This document shows, piece by piece, positions 42,577 through 50,994 of a DNA stretch of 64,000 bases; position 1 is the first letter of the stretch, and the number at the start of each line of letters is the position of its first letter. Source of the stretch: Bacteroidetes bacterium GWC2_46_850 (lineage in GTDB: Bacteria > Bacteroidota > Bacteroidia > Bacteroidales > Dysgonomonadaceae); assembly GCA_001768325.1 (NCBI GenBank), contig MENQ01000027.1, positions 1 to 64,000 of the forward strand, given 5' to 3'. A program made the position numbers and the translations under genes. The notes under the pieces were generated by a model. That model was given only the letters and a program-made list of their open reading frames with translations. It was not told where the DNA came from and ran no database searches.

Positions 42577-43503
42577 ATGTCATTCACCATTTCCGGCTCA
42601 TTGGCTGACTCCCTGATAAGCCGCCTTCCGGCAGATACACAAAAAAGTTCAACTGCAGAATTAATCAAAGCAGGCCGTTTTGATGAGTTGCTCGATCAGT
42701 TTGTCACCGGCAGCATCGACTTCCTCGGGAAGCTGCTGATCGCCCTGATTATCTTTTATGTGGGAAGATGGATTATTAAACGGATTGCCGGATTATTCGG
42801 TAAGGTGTTCGACAAACGAATTGAAGACAGTGCATTGCGCAGCTTCCTCATGAATATTGTGAACATCACCCTTTTTTCCGCACTTATCATTCTGATCGTC
42901 AACATTGTAGGGATAAAAACAATTTCCATTGTCGCGCTGATCGGCTCGGTGGGACTGGCTGTGGGACTAGCCGTGAAGGACAATCTGGCCAACTTTGCTG
43001 GCGGTGTAATGTTATTATTTAACAAACCTTTTAAGGGAGGTGATTATATCGAGGCACAGAGTGTGGCCGGCACGGTGCAGTCGGTGGGTATTCTCTACAC
43101 AACCCTCACCACCTTCGACAACAAGACGGTAAATATTCCAAATGGGCCCCTCTCCACAGGCAACATCGTCAATTACAGCACCCAGGCAACACGTCGCGTG
43201 GATCTGATCGTAAACGTGGATTATGGATCGAACGTGGAGCTGGTGAAACGGCTGTTGCTCGATATTGCGGAGAAGCATCCCCAGGTGTTGAATGATCCCG
43301 CCCCCTTTTCACGGATGGTGAAGATGAACGATAGTTCCATCGACTTTGTACTGAGGGTATGGACACTCGCCGCTGATTTCTGGCCGGTAACCTACGACCT
43401 GAATGAACAGGCATACGAGGCGTTGATTGTACACGGCCTGAATATCCCATTCCCGCAGATGACCGTCCACCTTGCCGGGAATCAGAACTCGGAGTTGAAA
43501 TGA
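42577..43503 (+). CDS. MscS family small-conductance mechanosensitive channel
   Basis: A 308-residue inner-membrane protein with an N-terminal amphipathic part, helices around [21 protein letters not shown] and [26 protein letters not shown], and the pore helix [28 protein letters not shown], the MscS hallmark. The cytoplasmic vestibule follows ([50 protein letters not shown]). It releases solutes under hypo-osmotic shock. The 3' end overlaps the convergent prfC gene by 22 bases. Confidence 0.95.
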   Translation: MSFTISGSLADSLISRLPADTQKSSTAELIKAGRFDELLDQFVTGSIDFLGKLLIALIIFYVGRWIIKRIAGLFGKVFDKRIEDSALRSFLMNIVNITLFSALIILIVNIVGIKTISIVALIGSVGLAVGLAVKDNLANFAGGVMLLFNKPFKGGDYIEAQSVAGTVQSVGILYTTLTTFDNKTVNIPNGPLSTGNIVNYSTQATRRVDLIVNVDYGSNVELVKRLLLDIAEKHPQVLNDPAPFSRMVKMNDSSIDFVLRVWTLAADFWPVTYDLNEQAYEALIVHGLNIPFPQMTVHLAGNQNSELK

Positions 43504-45056
43504 AAGCGGATATTTTTGAAATCCTGTTGCGCCATCATCAGAATATAGTTTGATTCAGCCAGAAAGACATCTCTGCCCTCCTTGTCGTGGGCCATATACT
43601 GGAACTTGCGCTTTTTAAAGTCGGCCAGCTGTGCCGCATCATCGCTCTCAATCCAGCATGCCTTATGGAGGTTGATCGGTTCCCAGCGGCACTGTGCACC
43701 ATATTCATGCAACAGGCGATACTGAATCACCTCAAACTGAAGCTGCCCTACCGTACCGATGATTCTTCTCCCGTTAAACTGATTCACAAATAGCTGTGCT
43801 ACACCTTCGTCCATCAACTGTTCTACGCCCTTCTGGAGTTGTTTCGACTTCATGGGATCAGCATTCTCAATGTATTTAAACATTTCCGGAGAGAAGCTGG
43901 GCAGCCCTTTGAAGTGAAGCTGCTCCCCCGAGGTGAGGGTGTCACCGATCTTGAAGTTGCCATTGTCGGGCAACCCCACGATATCGCCCGCATAAGCCTC
44001 ATCCATGATCTCCTTCTTCTGTGCCATGAAGGCGGTGGGCGAAGAAAATTTCATCATCCGGTTGAATCGCACATGCTTGTAGTTCACATTGCGTTCAAAC
44101 TTACCTGAACACACTTTCACGAATGCAATGCAGGAGCGGTGGTTGGGATCCATATTTGCATGGATCTTGAATACGAAGCCGCTGAAAGCCTCCTCATAAG
44201 GATTCACAATCCTTTCCTCGGCCTGCACCTGTCGGGGCGAGGGGGCGATCTCCACAAAGCAGTCGAGCAGTTCCTTCACGCCGAAGTTATTCAGTGCCGA
44301 TCCAAAGAAGACCGGCGCCAGTTCTCCGGCAAGGTAAGCTTCCTGCTGAAAGGCCGGATAAACTTCGGTGATCAGCTCCACGTCGTCGCGCAGTTTTTTT
44401 GACAACTTGTCTCCGATATGCTTTTCCAGATCGTGCGACTCCAAATCGAGATGCACCGATTTCGTGATCACCTGCTTGCCGGGCTGATAGAGGTCGAGAC
44501 TCTCCTGATACAGGTTGTAGACGCCACGAAACCGATCTCCCATGTCGATGGGCCAGCTCAGCGGGCGTACCGCAATCTGCAGTTCTTCTTCCAACTCATC
44601 GAGGATATCAAAAGGATCCTTTCCCTCGCGGTCCATCTTATTCACGAAGATCATGACCGGCGTGTTCCGCATGCGGCAGACTTCCATCAATTTGCGCGTC
44701 TGGGTCTCCACCCCTTTGGCAACGTCTACCACCACAATCACACTATCCACGGCTGTGAGCGTGCGGAACGTGTCTTCAGCAAAATCCTGGTGACCGGGGG
44801 TATCGAGGATGTTGATTTTGTGATCGCTGTATTCGAAGCCCATCACCGAGGTGGCGACGGAAATACCACGTTGCTTCTCTATCTCCATCCAGTCGGAGGT
44901 AGCTGTTTTCTTTATTTTGTTCGACTTGACGGCTCCCGCCACGTGAATGGCGCCGCCAAAGAGCAGCAATTTCTCTGTCAGTGTGGTTTTACCCGCGTCG
45001 GGGTGGCTGATGACGGCAAAGGTTCGCCGCCGTTGTATCTCTTCTTTAATCGTCAT
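43482..45056 (-). CDS. prfC: Peptide chain release factor 3
   Basis: A 524-residue translational GTPase. G1 is HPDAGKTT, G2 lies in KQRGISV, G3 is DTPGHQDF and G4 is NKMD, and the RF3-specific middle and C-terminal regions ([48 protein letters not shown]) are complete. RF3 recycles RF1 and RF2 from the ribosome after peptide release. The gene is followed by the convergent mscS-type gene and preceded by rfbD and DUF4924 on the same strand, an arrangement common in Bacteroidales. Confidence 0.97.
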   Translation of the reverse strand: MTIKEEIQRRRTFAVISHPDAGKTTLTEKLLLFGGAIHVAGAVKSNKIKKTATSDWMEIEKQRGISVATSVMGFEYSDHKINILDTPGHQDFAEDTFRTLTAVDSVIVVVDVAKGVETQTRKLMEVCRMRNTPVMIFVNKMDREGKDPFDILDELEEELQIAVRPLSWPIDMGDRFRGVYNLYQESLDLYQPGKQVITKSVHLDLESHDLEKHIGDKLSKKLRDDVELITEVYPAFQQEAYLAGELAPVFFGSALNNFGVKELLDCFVEIAPSPRQVQAEERIVNPYEEAFSGFVFKIHANMDPNHRSCIAFVKVCSGKFERNVNYKHVRFNRMMKFSSPTAFMAQKKEIMDEAYAGDIVGLPDNGNFKIGDTLTSGEQLHFKGLPSFSPEMFKYIENADPMKSKQLQKGVEQLMDEGVAQLFVNQFNGRRIIGTVGQLQFEVIQYRLLHEYGAQCRWEPINLHKACWIESDDAAQLADFKKRKFQYMAHDKEGRDVFLAESNYILMMAQQDFKNIRFHFNSEF

Positions 45057-45063
45057 TATTTAG

Positions 45064-45166
45064 TTAGCTATCAGCTATCAGCGGTCAGCTTTCAGCTCTT
45101 TCAGAGAAAGCTTGTTGGTGACAGCGGTTTATTTTTTAAAGCGATCAGCAGTCAGTTTTCAGCTTA
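45064..45166. repeat. TCAGC short repeats between prfC and rfbD
   Basis: Tandem units of roughly 7 bases (TATCAGC, TATCAGC, GGTCAGC, TTTCAGC) run from 45064 to about 45113, with a further set at 45141-45165 (CGATCAGCAGTCAGTTTTCAGC). The TTTCAGCTCTTTCAGAG stretch resembles the copy on the other side of rfbD. Confidence 0.7.
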
Positions 45167-46123
45167 GTTTGTAAGAATTTTGTTGATGCAACGCGCCAGG
45201 GCTTCCTCCCAGGCAGGTATCTCCACGTGAAAGGAAGACGTGGCTTTGGACAAGTTCATCACGCTGTAGGCCGGCCGGCGGGCAGCGGAGGGATATTCAT
45301 CCGAGGAGATGGAAATGAGTTCACAGGTGGTGATGCCGGCAAGTTTTTTAATCTTCTCGGCAAACCCGAACCAGGTGGTTTCTCCTTTGTTTGAAAAGTG
45401 ATAGATGCCCGTCTTCCATTCCTGCTCTTCGGCGAACTGCAGAATATGAATCACCATCTCTGCCAGATCGGCCGCATAAGTAGGTGTACCCCGTTGATCG
45501 GCCACGATGGTCAGCTGTTCCCTTTCCTGCATCAGCCGGATCATGGTCTTCACAAAGTTTGTGCCATATTCTGAATACAACCAGGAAGTGCGCAGGATAA
45601 TCCAGTCGCCTCCCGCAGCCTGCAAGGCTTCCTCGCCCGCCAGTTTTGTTTTACCATAAACCGACAACGGATGAGCAGCCGTCGTCTCCTTATAAGGAAC
45701 GGCCGAAGCGCCATCGAATACAAAGTCGGTGGAGATATGAATCACTTTCACGCCATACTTCACAGCTACCTGTGCGATGTTCGCCACTGCAGTAGCATTA
45801 ATGGCGGCGGCTTTCTCGCTGTCCGTTTCCGCCTTGTCCACTGCCGTATAGGCCGCACAGTTGATCAGATATTGTATCCCATGGGCGGCCACGAAAGCAT
45901 CAATCTGACGGATATCGGTGATATCCACTGAGTCGGCATCTGTAAAAATGAAACGGAAGGGCAGGTTCATGCGGGCAGTCATCGCTTTGATCTCACTACC
46001 CAGCTGCCCGTTGGCACCGGTAACCAGCACATTCTTTTGTACCAGTCCGTAAAAATACTGCTGTTTGGGTGTCTCCTTTTCGGTTCCTCCCAGGGACTTG
46101 CTTAATCCTGTGAATATGGGCAT
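45164..46123 (-). CDS. rfbD: dTDP-4-dehydrorhamnose reductase
   Basis: The 319-residue short-chain-dehydrogenase-type reductase has NADPH motif VLVTGANGQLGSEI, the Ser/Thr at HISTDFVFDGASAVPYKE, the catalytic Tyr-x3-Lys in SVYGKTKLAGEEAL and the RmlD tail (SAARRPAYSVMNLSKA). It makes dTDP-L-rhamnose in the last step of that pathway. The N-terminus is unusual: about 30 residues (opening PIFTGLSKSLGGTEKETP) precede the usual start of the Rossmann fold, and no nearer in-frame ATG exists. rmlA, rmlB and rmlC are not in this window. Confidence 0.93.
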   Translation of the reverse strand: MPIFTGLSKSLGGTEKETPKQQYFYGLVQKNVLVTGANGQLGSEIKAMTARMNLPFRFIFTDADSVDITDIRQIDAFVAAHGIQYLINCAAYTAVDKAETDSEKAAAINATAVANIAQVAVKYGVKVIHISTDFVFDGASAVPYKETTAAHPLSVYGKTKLAGEEALQAAGGDWIILRTSWLYSEYGTNFVKTMIRLMQEREQLTIVADQRGTPTYAADLAEMVIHILQFAEEQEWKTGIYHFSNKGETTWFGFAEKIKKLAGITTCELISISSDEYPSAARRPAYSVMNLSKATSSFHVEIPAWEEALARCINKILTN

Positions 46124-46130
46124 AATTATT

Positions 46131-46215
46131 AGGCGTCAGCGATCAGGTTTCAGCTATCAGCTCTTTCGGAGCAAACTTTGAACATGATGCAGTTTGCAAG
46201 TGAGCTTTCAGCGTT
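46131..46215. repeat. TCAGC short repeats between rfbD and DUF4924
   Basis: Units CGTCAGC, GATCAG, TTTCAGC, TATCAGC and, further on, TTTCAGC. The stretch CAGCTCTTTCGGAGCAAA matches the sequence on the prfC side of rfbD with few changes, so the rfbD gene is bracketed by related repeats. Confidence 0.65.
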
Positions 46216-46229
46216 TTGTTGTTAATTGA

Positions 46230-46766
46230 TTATATTTCCGGATTCTCTTCGTCTATTGTTTTATATTTTAGCGAGAGCAGCCTCAGCAGTGCGGTGATCT
46301 GTGCGACGGCGGCCTGTGTTTCGGTAGATATCTCCCGTTGCCGGATCTTCAGGAGCATATAACCATAAAGTGCCGTAAAACAGGTTTCCAGTTCCGGCAC
46401 CTGTTTGTCGGCTCCTCTTGCCCGCAGTGCCACAATATGAGGCAGCGTATTGTAGTAGAGGGCAATATATTCCGATTCCCTGGGATCTTTCAGCAGCTGC
46501 AAATGTAGATCGGTCAACTCAATGATGACGTTCCTGTTGATCTGCAGGTGTCCTTCATTCCGGAGACCTTCGGACTTCATCATCATGATAAGACCCTCAT
46601 ACCAGTCTCGTGCCGCATCACGTTCTTCTGTTGTCTGATAAGCAGAATTGATGATGGATTGCTGTACCTTATCTATATCCAGTTCACAGGCACGCAAGAG
46701 GTCCTCTGTCTGCCACATATAGAGCAGGTATTCGGCAATGTTGTCTCGTTTTTTTGGGGTGTTCAT
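46230..46766 (-). CDS. DUF4924 family protein
   Basis: A 178-residue all-helical cytoplasmic protein typical of Bacteroidales: NIAEYLLYMWQTEDLLRACELDIDKVQ at the N-terminus and LPHIVALRARGADKQVPELETCFTALYGYMLLKIRQREIS in the C-terminal half. The family has no known function. It is upstream of rfbD and prfC on the same strand and divergent from an MBL-fold gene, with the two start regions packed into about 70 bases. Confidence 0.85.
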   Translation of the reverse strand: MNTPKKRDNIAEYLLYMWQTEDLLRACELDIDKVQQSIINSAYQTTEERDAARDWYEGLIMMMKSEGLRNEGHLQINRNVIIELTDLHLQLLKDPRESEYIALYYNTLPHIVALRARGADKQVPELETCFTALYGYMLLKIRQREISTETQAAVAQITALLRLLSLKYKTIDEENPEI

Positions 46767-46812
46767 AAGGGTGTCGGCGGTTCGGGATGATCGTTCACCC
46801 GAAACTTTTCAC

Positions 46813-46820
46813 TAAATTTG
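46813..46820 (+). promoter_or_regulatory. -7 box (TAAATTTG) for the MBL-fold gene
   Basis: TAAATTTG lies 18 bases before the ATG at 46839. A TTG at 46818, which would extend the frame by 7 residues, falls inside this box and is rejected as a start. Confidence 0.5.
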
Positions 46821-46823
46821 CCA

Positions 46824-46857
46824 CAAAAATACAACTTTATGCGCAAGTTTCAACAAA
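46824..46857 (-). promoter_or_regulatory. Minus-strand promoter for DUF4924
   Basis: On the minus strand TTTG (46857-46854), a 22-base spacer and TATTTTTG (46831-46824) precede the ATG at 46766. The -7 box is 3 bases from that of the divergent MBL gene, so the two promoters overlap face to face. Confidence 0.45.
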
Positions 46858-47642
46858 ACGACACCTCATTTCACATCATTGAGTCGGGCTCTTTCCTGGG
46901 TGATGGTGGTGTGATGTTCGGTCCGGTACCAAAAAAATACTGGTCGGCAAAGTATAAGGTGGACGAAAAAAATATGTGTGTAATGTCGCTCCGCTGCCTT
47001 TTTATTGTGAGTGGCGACCGCCGGATACTGGTCGACAATGGACTGGGAGACAAGCATGCATCGAAGTTGAAATTCTTCCAGCCTTTCGACCAGAAGGACA
47101 TCCGCGATGAGATTCGGAAGATTGGTTATGAACCGGAAGAGGTGACCGATGTGATTCTCACCCATCTCCATTTCGACCATTGCGGGGGCAGTACCGTTCT
47201 CAACGATGCCCAAAAGGCAATCCCTGCATATCCTAATGCTACCTATCATCTGAGCCTGAAGCAGTGGCAGAATTATCGCAACCCGTCACTCTTTGAGCAG
47301 GGATCATTCTATCCCGAGAATATTGAACCGATCTATGATGCAGGACAGTTGCAGTTTGTGATGGAAGATATGCAACTCAATGATCAGGTGCGACTTGAGC
47401 TGTATGATGGCCACACACCCGGCCAGATCGTGGTACTGTTCGAAACCGAAGCGGGGAATTATGCCTTTCCGGGCGATGTGGTACCCACCTCGCTGAACTT
47501 GGCACTCAGCTGGCTCTCGGCGTACGACAACAGCGTGGCGGTGGCCATGGAGGAAAAAAAACGGTTTATGGACAAGGCCAAAGCGGATAAGCGCACACTG
47601 ATCTTTTATCACGACGCCTACACCACTTCGGCCCAATTATAG
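46839..47642 (+). CDS. MBL-fold metallo-hydrolase
   Basis: From ATG 46839 the 267-residue protein has the metallo-beta-lactamase fold with the H-x-H-x-D-H motif in ILTHLHFDHCGG, a second metal His in DGHTPGQIVVLF, an Asp in FPGDVVPTS and a last His in LIFYHDAYTT. It binds two metals, usually zinc. The family covers lactonases, glyoxalase-II-like and phosphodiesterase activities, so the substrate is not known. It is cytoplasmic (no signal). Confidence 0.9.
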   Translation: MRKFQQNDTSFHIIESGSFLGDGGVMFGPVPKKYWSAKYKVDEKNMCVMSLRCLFIVSGDRRILVDNGLGDKHASKLKFFQPFDQKDIRDEIRKIGYEPEEVTDVILTHLHFDHCGGSTVLNDAQKAIPAYPNATYHLSLKQWQNYRNPSLFEQGSFYPENIEPIYDAGQLQFVMEDMQLNDQVRLELYDGHTPGQIVVLFETEAGNYAFPGDVVPTSLNLALSWLSAYDNSVAVAMEEKKRFMDKAKADKRTLIFYHDAYTTSAQL

Positions 47643-47664
47643 TTACTGACATTATAGATTCTCT

Positions 47665-49104
47665 CTATTTCTTTTTTGTAATGATGATGACACCTTCTTT
47701 CCCTTCTTCACCATATAGATCTACTCCACTTTTGCCTTTCAATACAGAAATGGATTCAATTTCTTGGGGATCGATGGTACTTATTTGAAAATCCTTTGTC
47801 ATTTTCTTTTCATCTACAATAATTAAGGGTTGATTTTCGCTTGAGTAGGGTTGATTTCCGCTTGAGTGACGCATCCTCAGAGATGATCTTTCATTTATCG
47901 CATCGATCAAGACTTTCGCACCTCCGCTTGCAGTATCCGTTAATATTATCTCAGGTACCTCCCCGGCTACACCGTTCTTTTTTGTCTTGATGACAACCAC
48001 CCCATCATGACCCTCTTCCCCATACACTTCTGTGGCATATTCATCTTTTAATACTGAAATAGATTCAATCTCATCGGGTTTTAATTCGTTGTATGCTTCT
48101 GTCGTTACTTTCTGCCCATCCACAATCACCAACGGATTATCTTTCAAGGATGCACCCACTATCTGAAGCTGTACCTTTCCCGAATCGACCGGCAAAGTGA
48201 CATCTTTCGAATCTTCCACCACTGTTGCATTGAGTGTAGGTACAGAAAGTACGGTCATGCCCAGGAATAGCCCAGGAAGCACCAACGTGTAAATCCATCT
48301 CATTTGTCTGTGTGTTTTGCTTTTCTTCATCATTTTGATTCTTTTGTGCAGATCGCGCTGACGGAAATTATTTGCCAGGCCAAATTTAAATTCGCCCGCG
48401 CTTTTGCGGATTAATAATAATTGATATTGTTTGGTATCGACTCCCTGACTAAGGACCTGTTTGTCGGCCTGATATTCATGGAGCGACTGCATCTCCCCTC
48501 GCAATAGCCATGAGAGAGGGTTGAACCAGAAAACAGCAGTAAAAAAATCGAATAGGATCATGTCGAACGAATGATGCAATTGTATGTGCGCTTTTTCGTG
48601 CCGAATGATTGCTTCGTGGCTGTCCGGCAAATCTGCACGCGTAATCACCACGTAGCGCATCCAACTGAAGGGAGAGACTGGCTTATCGGTGACACACAAT
48701 ATAGTGTGATCCGCCAGCGTTTGTTTTTCCGATCTGCGGATGATGGCAACAATCTGACCCAAACCAATCATGTAGCGTACTACCGTAAAAAGAAATCCAG
48801 TTACGAACAATAGAAACAGGATCTCTACCCATGGCAATTCAAAAGTTGACTGATCGCCGACCCATGACATATCGGAAAGGACGGCGTAGTTCAAGGGAGA
48901 GATGCTGTTTTCCGCATTAGACACCTGCAGGGGAAGAAGATTGTAACGAAAGAGAGGCAGCACAGATATCATCAACGTCATCAAGAGCAACGAGAAACGA
49001 TTGATCGCATGAAAGGTGTAATGAACAAAGAAAAACCGGTATAAGCCGTAGAACAGAACTGTCAATACCGATGCACGCAACAGGTAATAAAGAAAAGGTT
49101 CCAT
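47665..49104 (-). CDS. M56 family (BlaR1/MecR1-like) metallopeptidase with two plug-like C-terminal repeats
   Basis: A 479-residue membrane protein with about four helices in the first 290 residues. The cytoplasm-facing zinc site is HEKAH (169-173) and a second metal residue lies in LHEYQADKQVL. After the last helix (LPGLFLGMTVLSVPTLNA) come two related repeats of about 55 residues: PLVIVDGQKVTT..PDEIESISVLKDEYATEVYGEEGHDGVVVIKTKK and PLIIVDEKKMTK..PQEIESISVLKGKSGVDLYGEEGKEGVIIITKKK, which resemble the plug domain of TonB-dependent receptors. M56 proteins sense a signal and trigger cleavage of the partner BlaI. Upstream blaI ends 5 bases before the start. Confidence 0.9.
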   Translation of the reverse strand: MEPFLYYLLRASVLTVLFYGLYRFFFVHYTFHAINRFSLLLMTLMISVLPLFRYNLLPLQVSNAENSISPLNYAVLSDMSWVGDQSTFELPWVEILFLLFVTGFLFTVVRYMIGLGQIVAIIRRSEKQTLADHTILCVTDKPVSPFSWMRYVVITRADLPDSHEAIIRHEKAHIQLHHSFDMILFDFFTAVFWFNPLSWLLRGEMQSLHEYQADKQVLSQGVDTKQYQLLLIRKSAGEFKFGLANNFRQRDLHKRIKMMKKSKTHRQMRWIYTLVLPGLFLGMTVLSVPTLNATVVEDSKDVTLPVDSGKVQLQIVGASLKDNPLVIVDGQKVTTEAYNELKPDEIESISVLKDEYATEVYGEEGHDGVVVIKTKKNGVAGEVPEIILTDTASGGAKVLIDAINERSSLRMRHSSGNQPYSSENQPLIIVDEKKMTKDFQISTIDPQEIESISVLKGKSGVDLYGEEGKEGVIIITKKK

Positions 49105-49109
49105 AATGA

Positions 49110-49487
49110 TTATTTTTTGTTGTTCGTTTTTTCCACCTCTTCCAACAACTTCCGGATCTCTTCCACGGTGATATCCTCCTCTTTTATCAAGGAAGAAACC
49201 ACATGCAGGTAAGAATTATCAAAATACTTCTTCACCACATTCTTCAGATTGCCGTTCCGGTATTGGTCTTCCGTAATAACCGGATAATACCGGTAAGTAG
49301 TACCCAATACCTCGTGCGACAAATAACCCTTCTCTTCCAGAGATCGCACATACGTTGAGAGGGTATTGAAATGCGGCTTGGGATCAGGGTATCTCTCCAC
49401 CAGCTGTTTCACAAACAAAGCTCCTTCCTCCCAGAACAGGTTCATCACCTCCTCTTCTTTAAATGTCAACTCTTTTATAATATGCAT
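49110..49487 (-). CDS. BlaI/MecI/CopY family repressor
   Basis: The 125-residue protein has the BlaI winged-helix domain (LTFKEEEVMNLFWEEGALFVKQLVERYPDPKPHFNTLSTYVRSLEEKGYLSHEVLGTTYRYYPVIT) followed by a helical dimer and cleavage region. It represses its own operon and is inactivated by proteolysis after the M56 partner senses a signal. Two candidate operator copies overlap its promoter (49569-49612). The pair is widespread in Bacteroidetes and is not by itself evidence of beta-lactam resistance; no beta-lactamase is nearby. Confidence 0.95.
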   Translation of the reverse strand: MHIIKELTFKEEEVMNLFWEEGALFVKQLVERYPDPKPHFNTLSTYVRSLEEKGYLSHEVLGTTYRYYPVITEDQYRNGNLKNVVKKYFDNSYLHVVSSLIKEEDITVEEIRKLLEEVEKTNNKK

Positions 49488-49568
49488 TTTATTTGTTTTA
49501 AAATTGTTTTATTCAGCAGTCCGAATTATAAATATCATTGCGTTTCAAGATGAATTGCAATCACGCCA

Positions 49569-49597
49569 CAAATATAACTAAAACTTTTCGTTTCAAA
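49569..49597 (-). promoter_or_regulatory. Promoter of the blaI-M56 operon
   Basis: On the minus strand TTTG (49597-49594), a 17-base spacer and TATATTTG (49576-49569) match the Bacteroidetes consensus, 82 bases before the blaI start. Candidate operators overlap both elements. Confidence 0.6.
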
Positions 49598-49634
49598 ACT
49601 AAAGATTTTCGTTAAATAAACTATCTTCTTTCGT
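49577..49634. promoter_or_regulatory. Two (possibly three) 15-base BlaI operator candidates
   Basis: ACTAAAACTTTTCGT (49577-49591) and ACTAAAGATTTTCGT (49598-49612) are imperfect dyads with 21-base spacing, two helical turns. A weaker third copy is ACTATCTTCTTTCGT (49620-49634). They cover the spacer and -33 region of the blaI promoter, as expected for repression. Confidence 0.55.
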
Positions 49635-49710
49635 TAAATATTTTTTATGCGTTTTTACCACGTCATCTTTCGTACAGGCAACCATAGTGAAAACTTGAAA
49701 AAATTATCAT

Positions 49711-49718
49711 TAACTTTG
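49711..49718 (+). promoter_or_regulatory. -7 box (TAACTTTG) for the alpha/beta hydrolase gene
   Basis: TAACTTTG lies 21 bases before the ATG at 49740, supporting that start over the upstream ATG at 49647. Confidence 0.5.
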
Positions 49719-49739
49719 GGCTATAAAATTCAGATTTTT

Positions 49740-50912
49740 ATGAAACGCAAACCATTTATCAGCTTGGTGGTATCCTTGTTATGGATTCCTACATTCGCCG
49801 GGATTACCACTTTTGAAGCAAATATACAAAATGCGGAGCAGCGCCAGCAGGCGGATAGCACGAAAAAGATATCAGCTCCACTGGCCGAAGAGGCACCTCC
49901 CGATTCTGCATTACTGAAAAAGGTGGAGGATCTCAACAAGACGGTGGCCGATTATGAACACCGGTTCGACATCCTCGAAAAGCAGATCGACGACCTGCTC
50001 TGGTTTGAGCGACTGGGCGATGTAGCCCTTTTCGACAAGGTGCGATTGACAAGCACGCCGCGCTGGAAACCAAAAGATCCTGATGACCGATTCGCAACCA
50101 ACAAATTACAGTTTTACACCTATGTCTTTGTCCCAAAAAGCATCAATCCAAAGAAAAAATACCCCCTGATCGTGCTCCCTCACAGTGGTATCCATGCCAA
50201 CTTCTCCACCTATTATTATCACATCGTACGTGAACTCATTGCACAGGGATATATCGTTGTCTCGGCCGAATACCGGGGCAGCACCGGCTATGGAAAAGCC
50301 ACATACGAAAATATCGATTACGGGGGACGTGAAAACGACGATGTACTGACCAGCCGCGACTACATGCTTGAAAACTACAGCATGGTAGATCCGGAACGCG
50401 TTGGAGTCATTGGATGGAGCCATGGCGGCATGATCGCACTGATGCAGATACTGCAGCACGGCGATAAATACCAATGTGCATTTGCCGGGGTGCCGGTGAG
50501 CGACCTGGATAACCGGCTTGCGTCACACGAAAAAAGCTACAGCGACTATTTTACGGTACCTTATCATGTGGGAGAATCAATTGAAGAGAATCGGGAAGAA
50601 TATGCCCGCCGATCACCCACACACTATGCTGAGAACCTCAACAAGCCGCTGCTGATTCACACCAACACCAACGACAACGATGTGTATGTGGAAGAGGTAC
50701 AGCTGATGATCGACAGACTGAAAAAGCTGGAGAAAGATTTCGAATACAAGGTGTTTCAGGATGCTTCGGGAGGACATGGCTTTGACCGTATTGATACAAA
50801 GGAGGCGACCGATATCCGCTTCACGGTTTATCAGTTTCTGAAACGATATCTTCACCCACCCCACCCCTTTGCGTCTGCCGGCGAAATGCGCAGGGCAGCC
50901 TACGGTTTTTGA
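49740..50912 (+). CDS. Exported prolyl-oligopeptidase-like alpha/beta hydrolase (S9 family)
   Basis: From ATG 49740 the 390-residue protein has a signal-like segment (PFISLVVSLLWIPTFAGI), a coiled-coil-prone stretch (LLKKVEDLNKTVADYEHRFDILEKQIDDLLWFERLGD) and a peptidase S9-type hydrolase domain: VLPHSGIHANF, VVSAEYRGSTGYGK, nucleophile Ser in GWSHGGMIALM, Asp in the NTNDNDVYVEE loop and His in SGGHGFDR. S9 enzymes cleave peptides or esters. Lack of the seven-bladed propeller makes it smaller than classic oligopeptidases. The frame also opens at ATG 49647, which lies before the -7 box. Confidence 0.85.
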   Translation: MKRKPFISLVVSLLWIPTFAGITTFEANIQNAEQRQQADSTKKISAPLAEEAPPDSALLKKVEDLNKTVADYEHRFDILEKQIDDLLWFERLGDVALFDKVRLTSTPRWKPKDPDDRFATNKLQFYTYVFVPKSINPKKKYPLIVLPHSGIHANFSTYYYHIVRELIAQGYIVVSAEYRGSTGYGKATYENIDYGGRENDDVLTSRDYMLENYSMVDPERVGVIGWSHGGMIALMQILQHGDKYQCAFAGVPVSDLDNRLASHEKSYSDYFTVPYHVGESIEENREEYARRSPTHYAENLNKPLLIHTNTNDNDVYVEEVQLMIDRLKKLEKDFEYKVFQDASGGHGFDRIDTKEATDIRFTVYQFLKRYLHPPHPFASAGEMRRAAYGF

Positions 50913-50922
50913 GAAAAATGAT

Positions 50923-50930
50923 TAACTTTG
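50923..50930 (+). promoter_or_regulatory. -7 box (TAACTTTG) for the M3 peptidase gene
   Basis: TAACTTTG begins 11 bases after the stop of the upstream hydrolase gene and 72 bases before the ATG at 50995, so the peptidase has its own promoter. Confidence 0.45.
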
Positions 50931-50994
50931 CACCATCCAACACGTTGACAGAAATTATTGAACAACTGATATTCGTCATCAAATTATTACACTC

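Noticed and set aside
44418-45167. Plus-strand open frame of 249 codons opposite prfC
   Set aside because: It mirrors the coding frame of prfC and its tail (SYQLSAVSFQL) is just the TCAGC repeat translated; no family motif or promoter.
45064-46215. CRISPR array
   Set aside because: The repeat units are about 7 bases and tandem, with no 30-base repeats, unique spacers or cas genes.
49110-49487. Beta-lactam resistance locus
   Set aside because: BlaI-M56 pairs are common and varied in Bacteroidetes, and no beta-lactamase or PBP gene is nearby.
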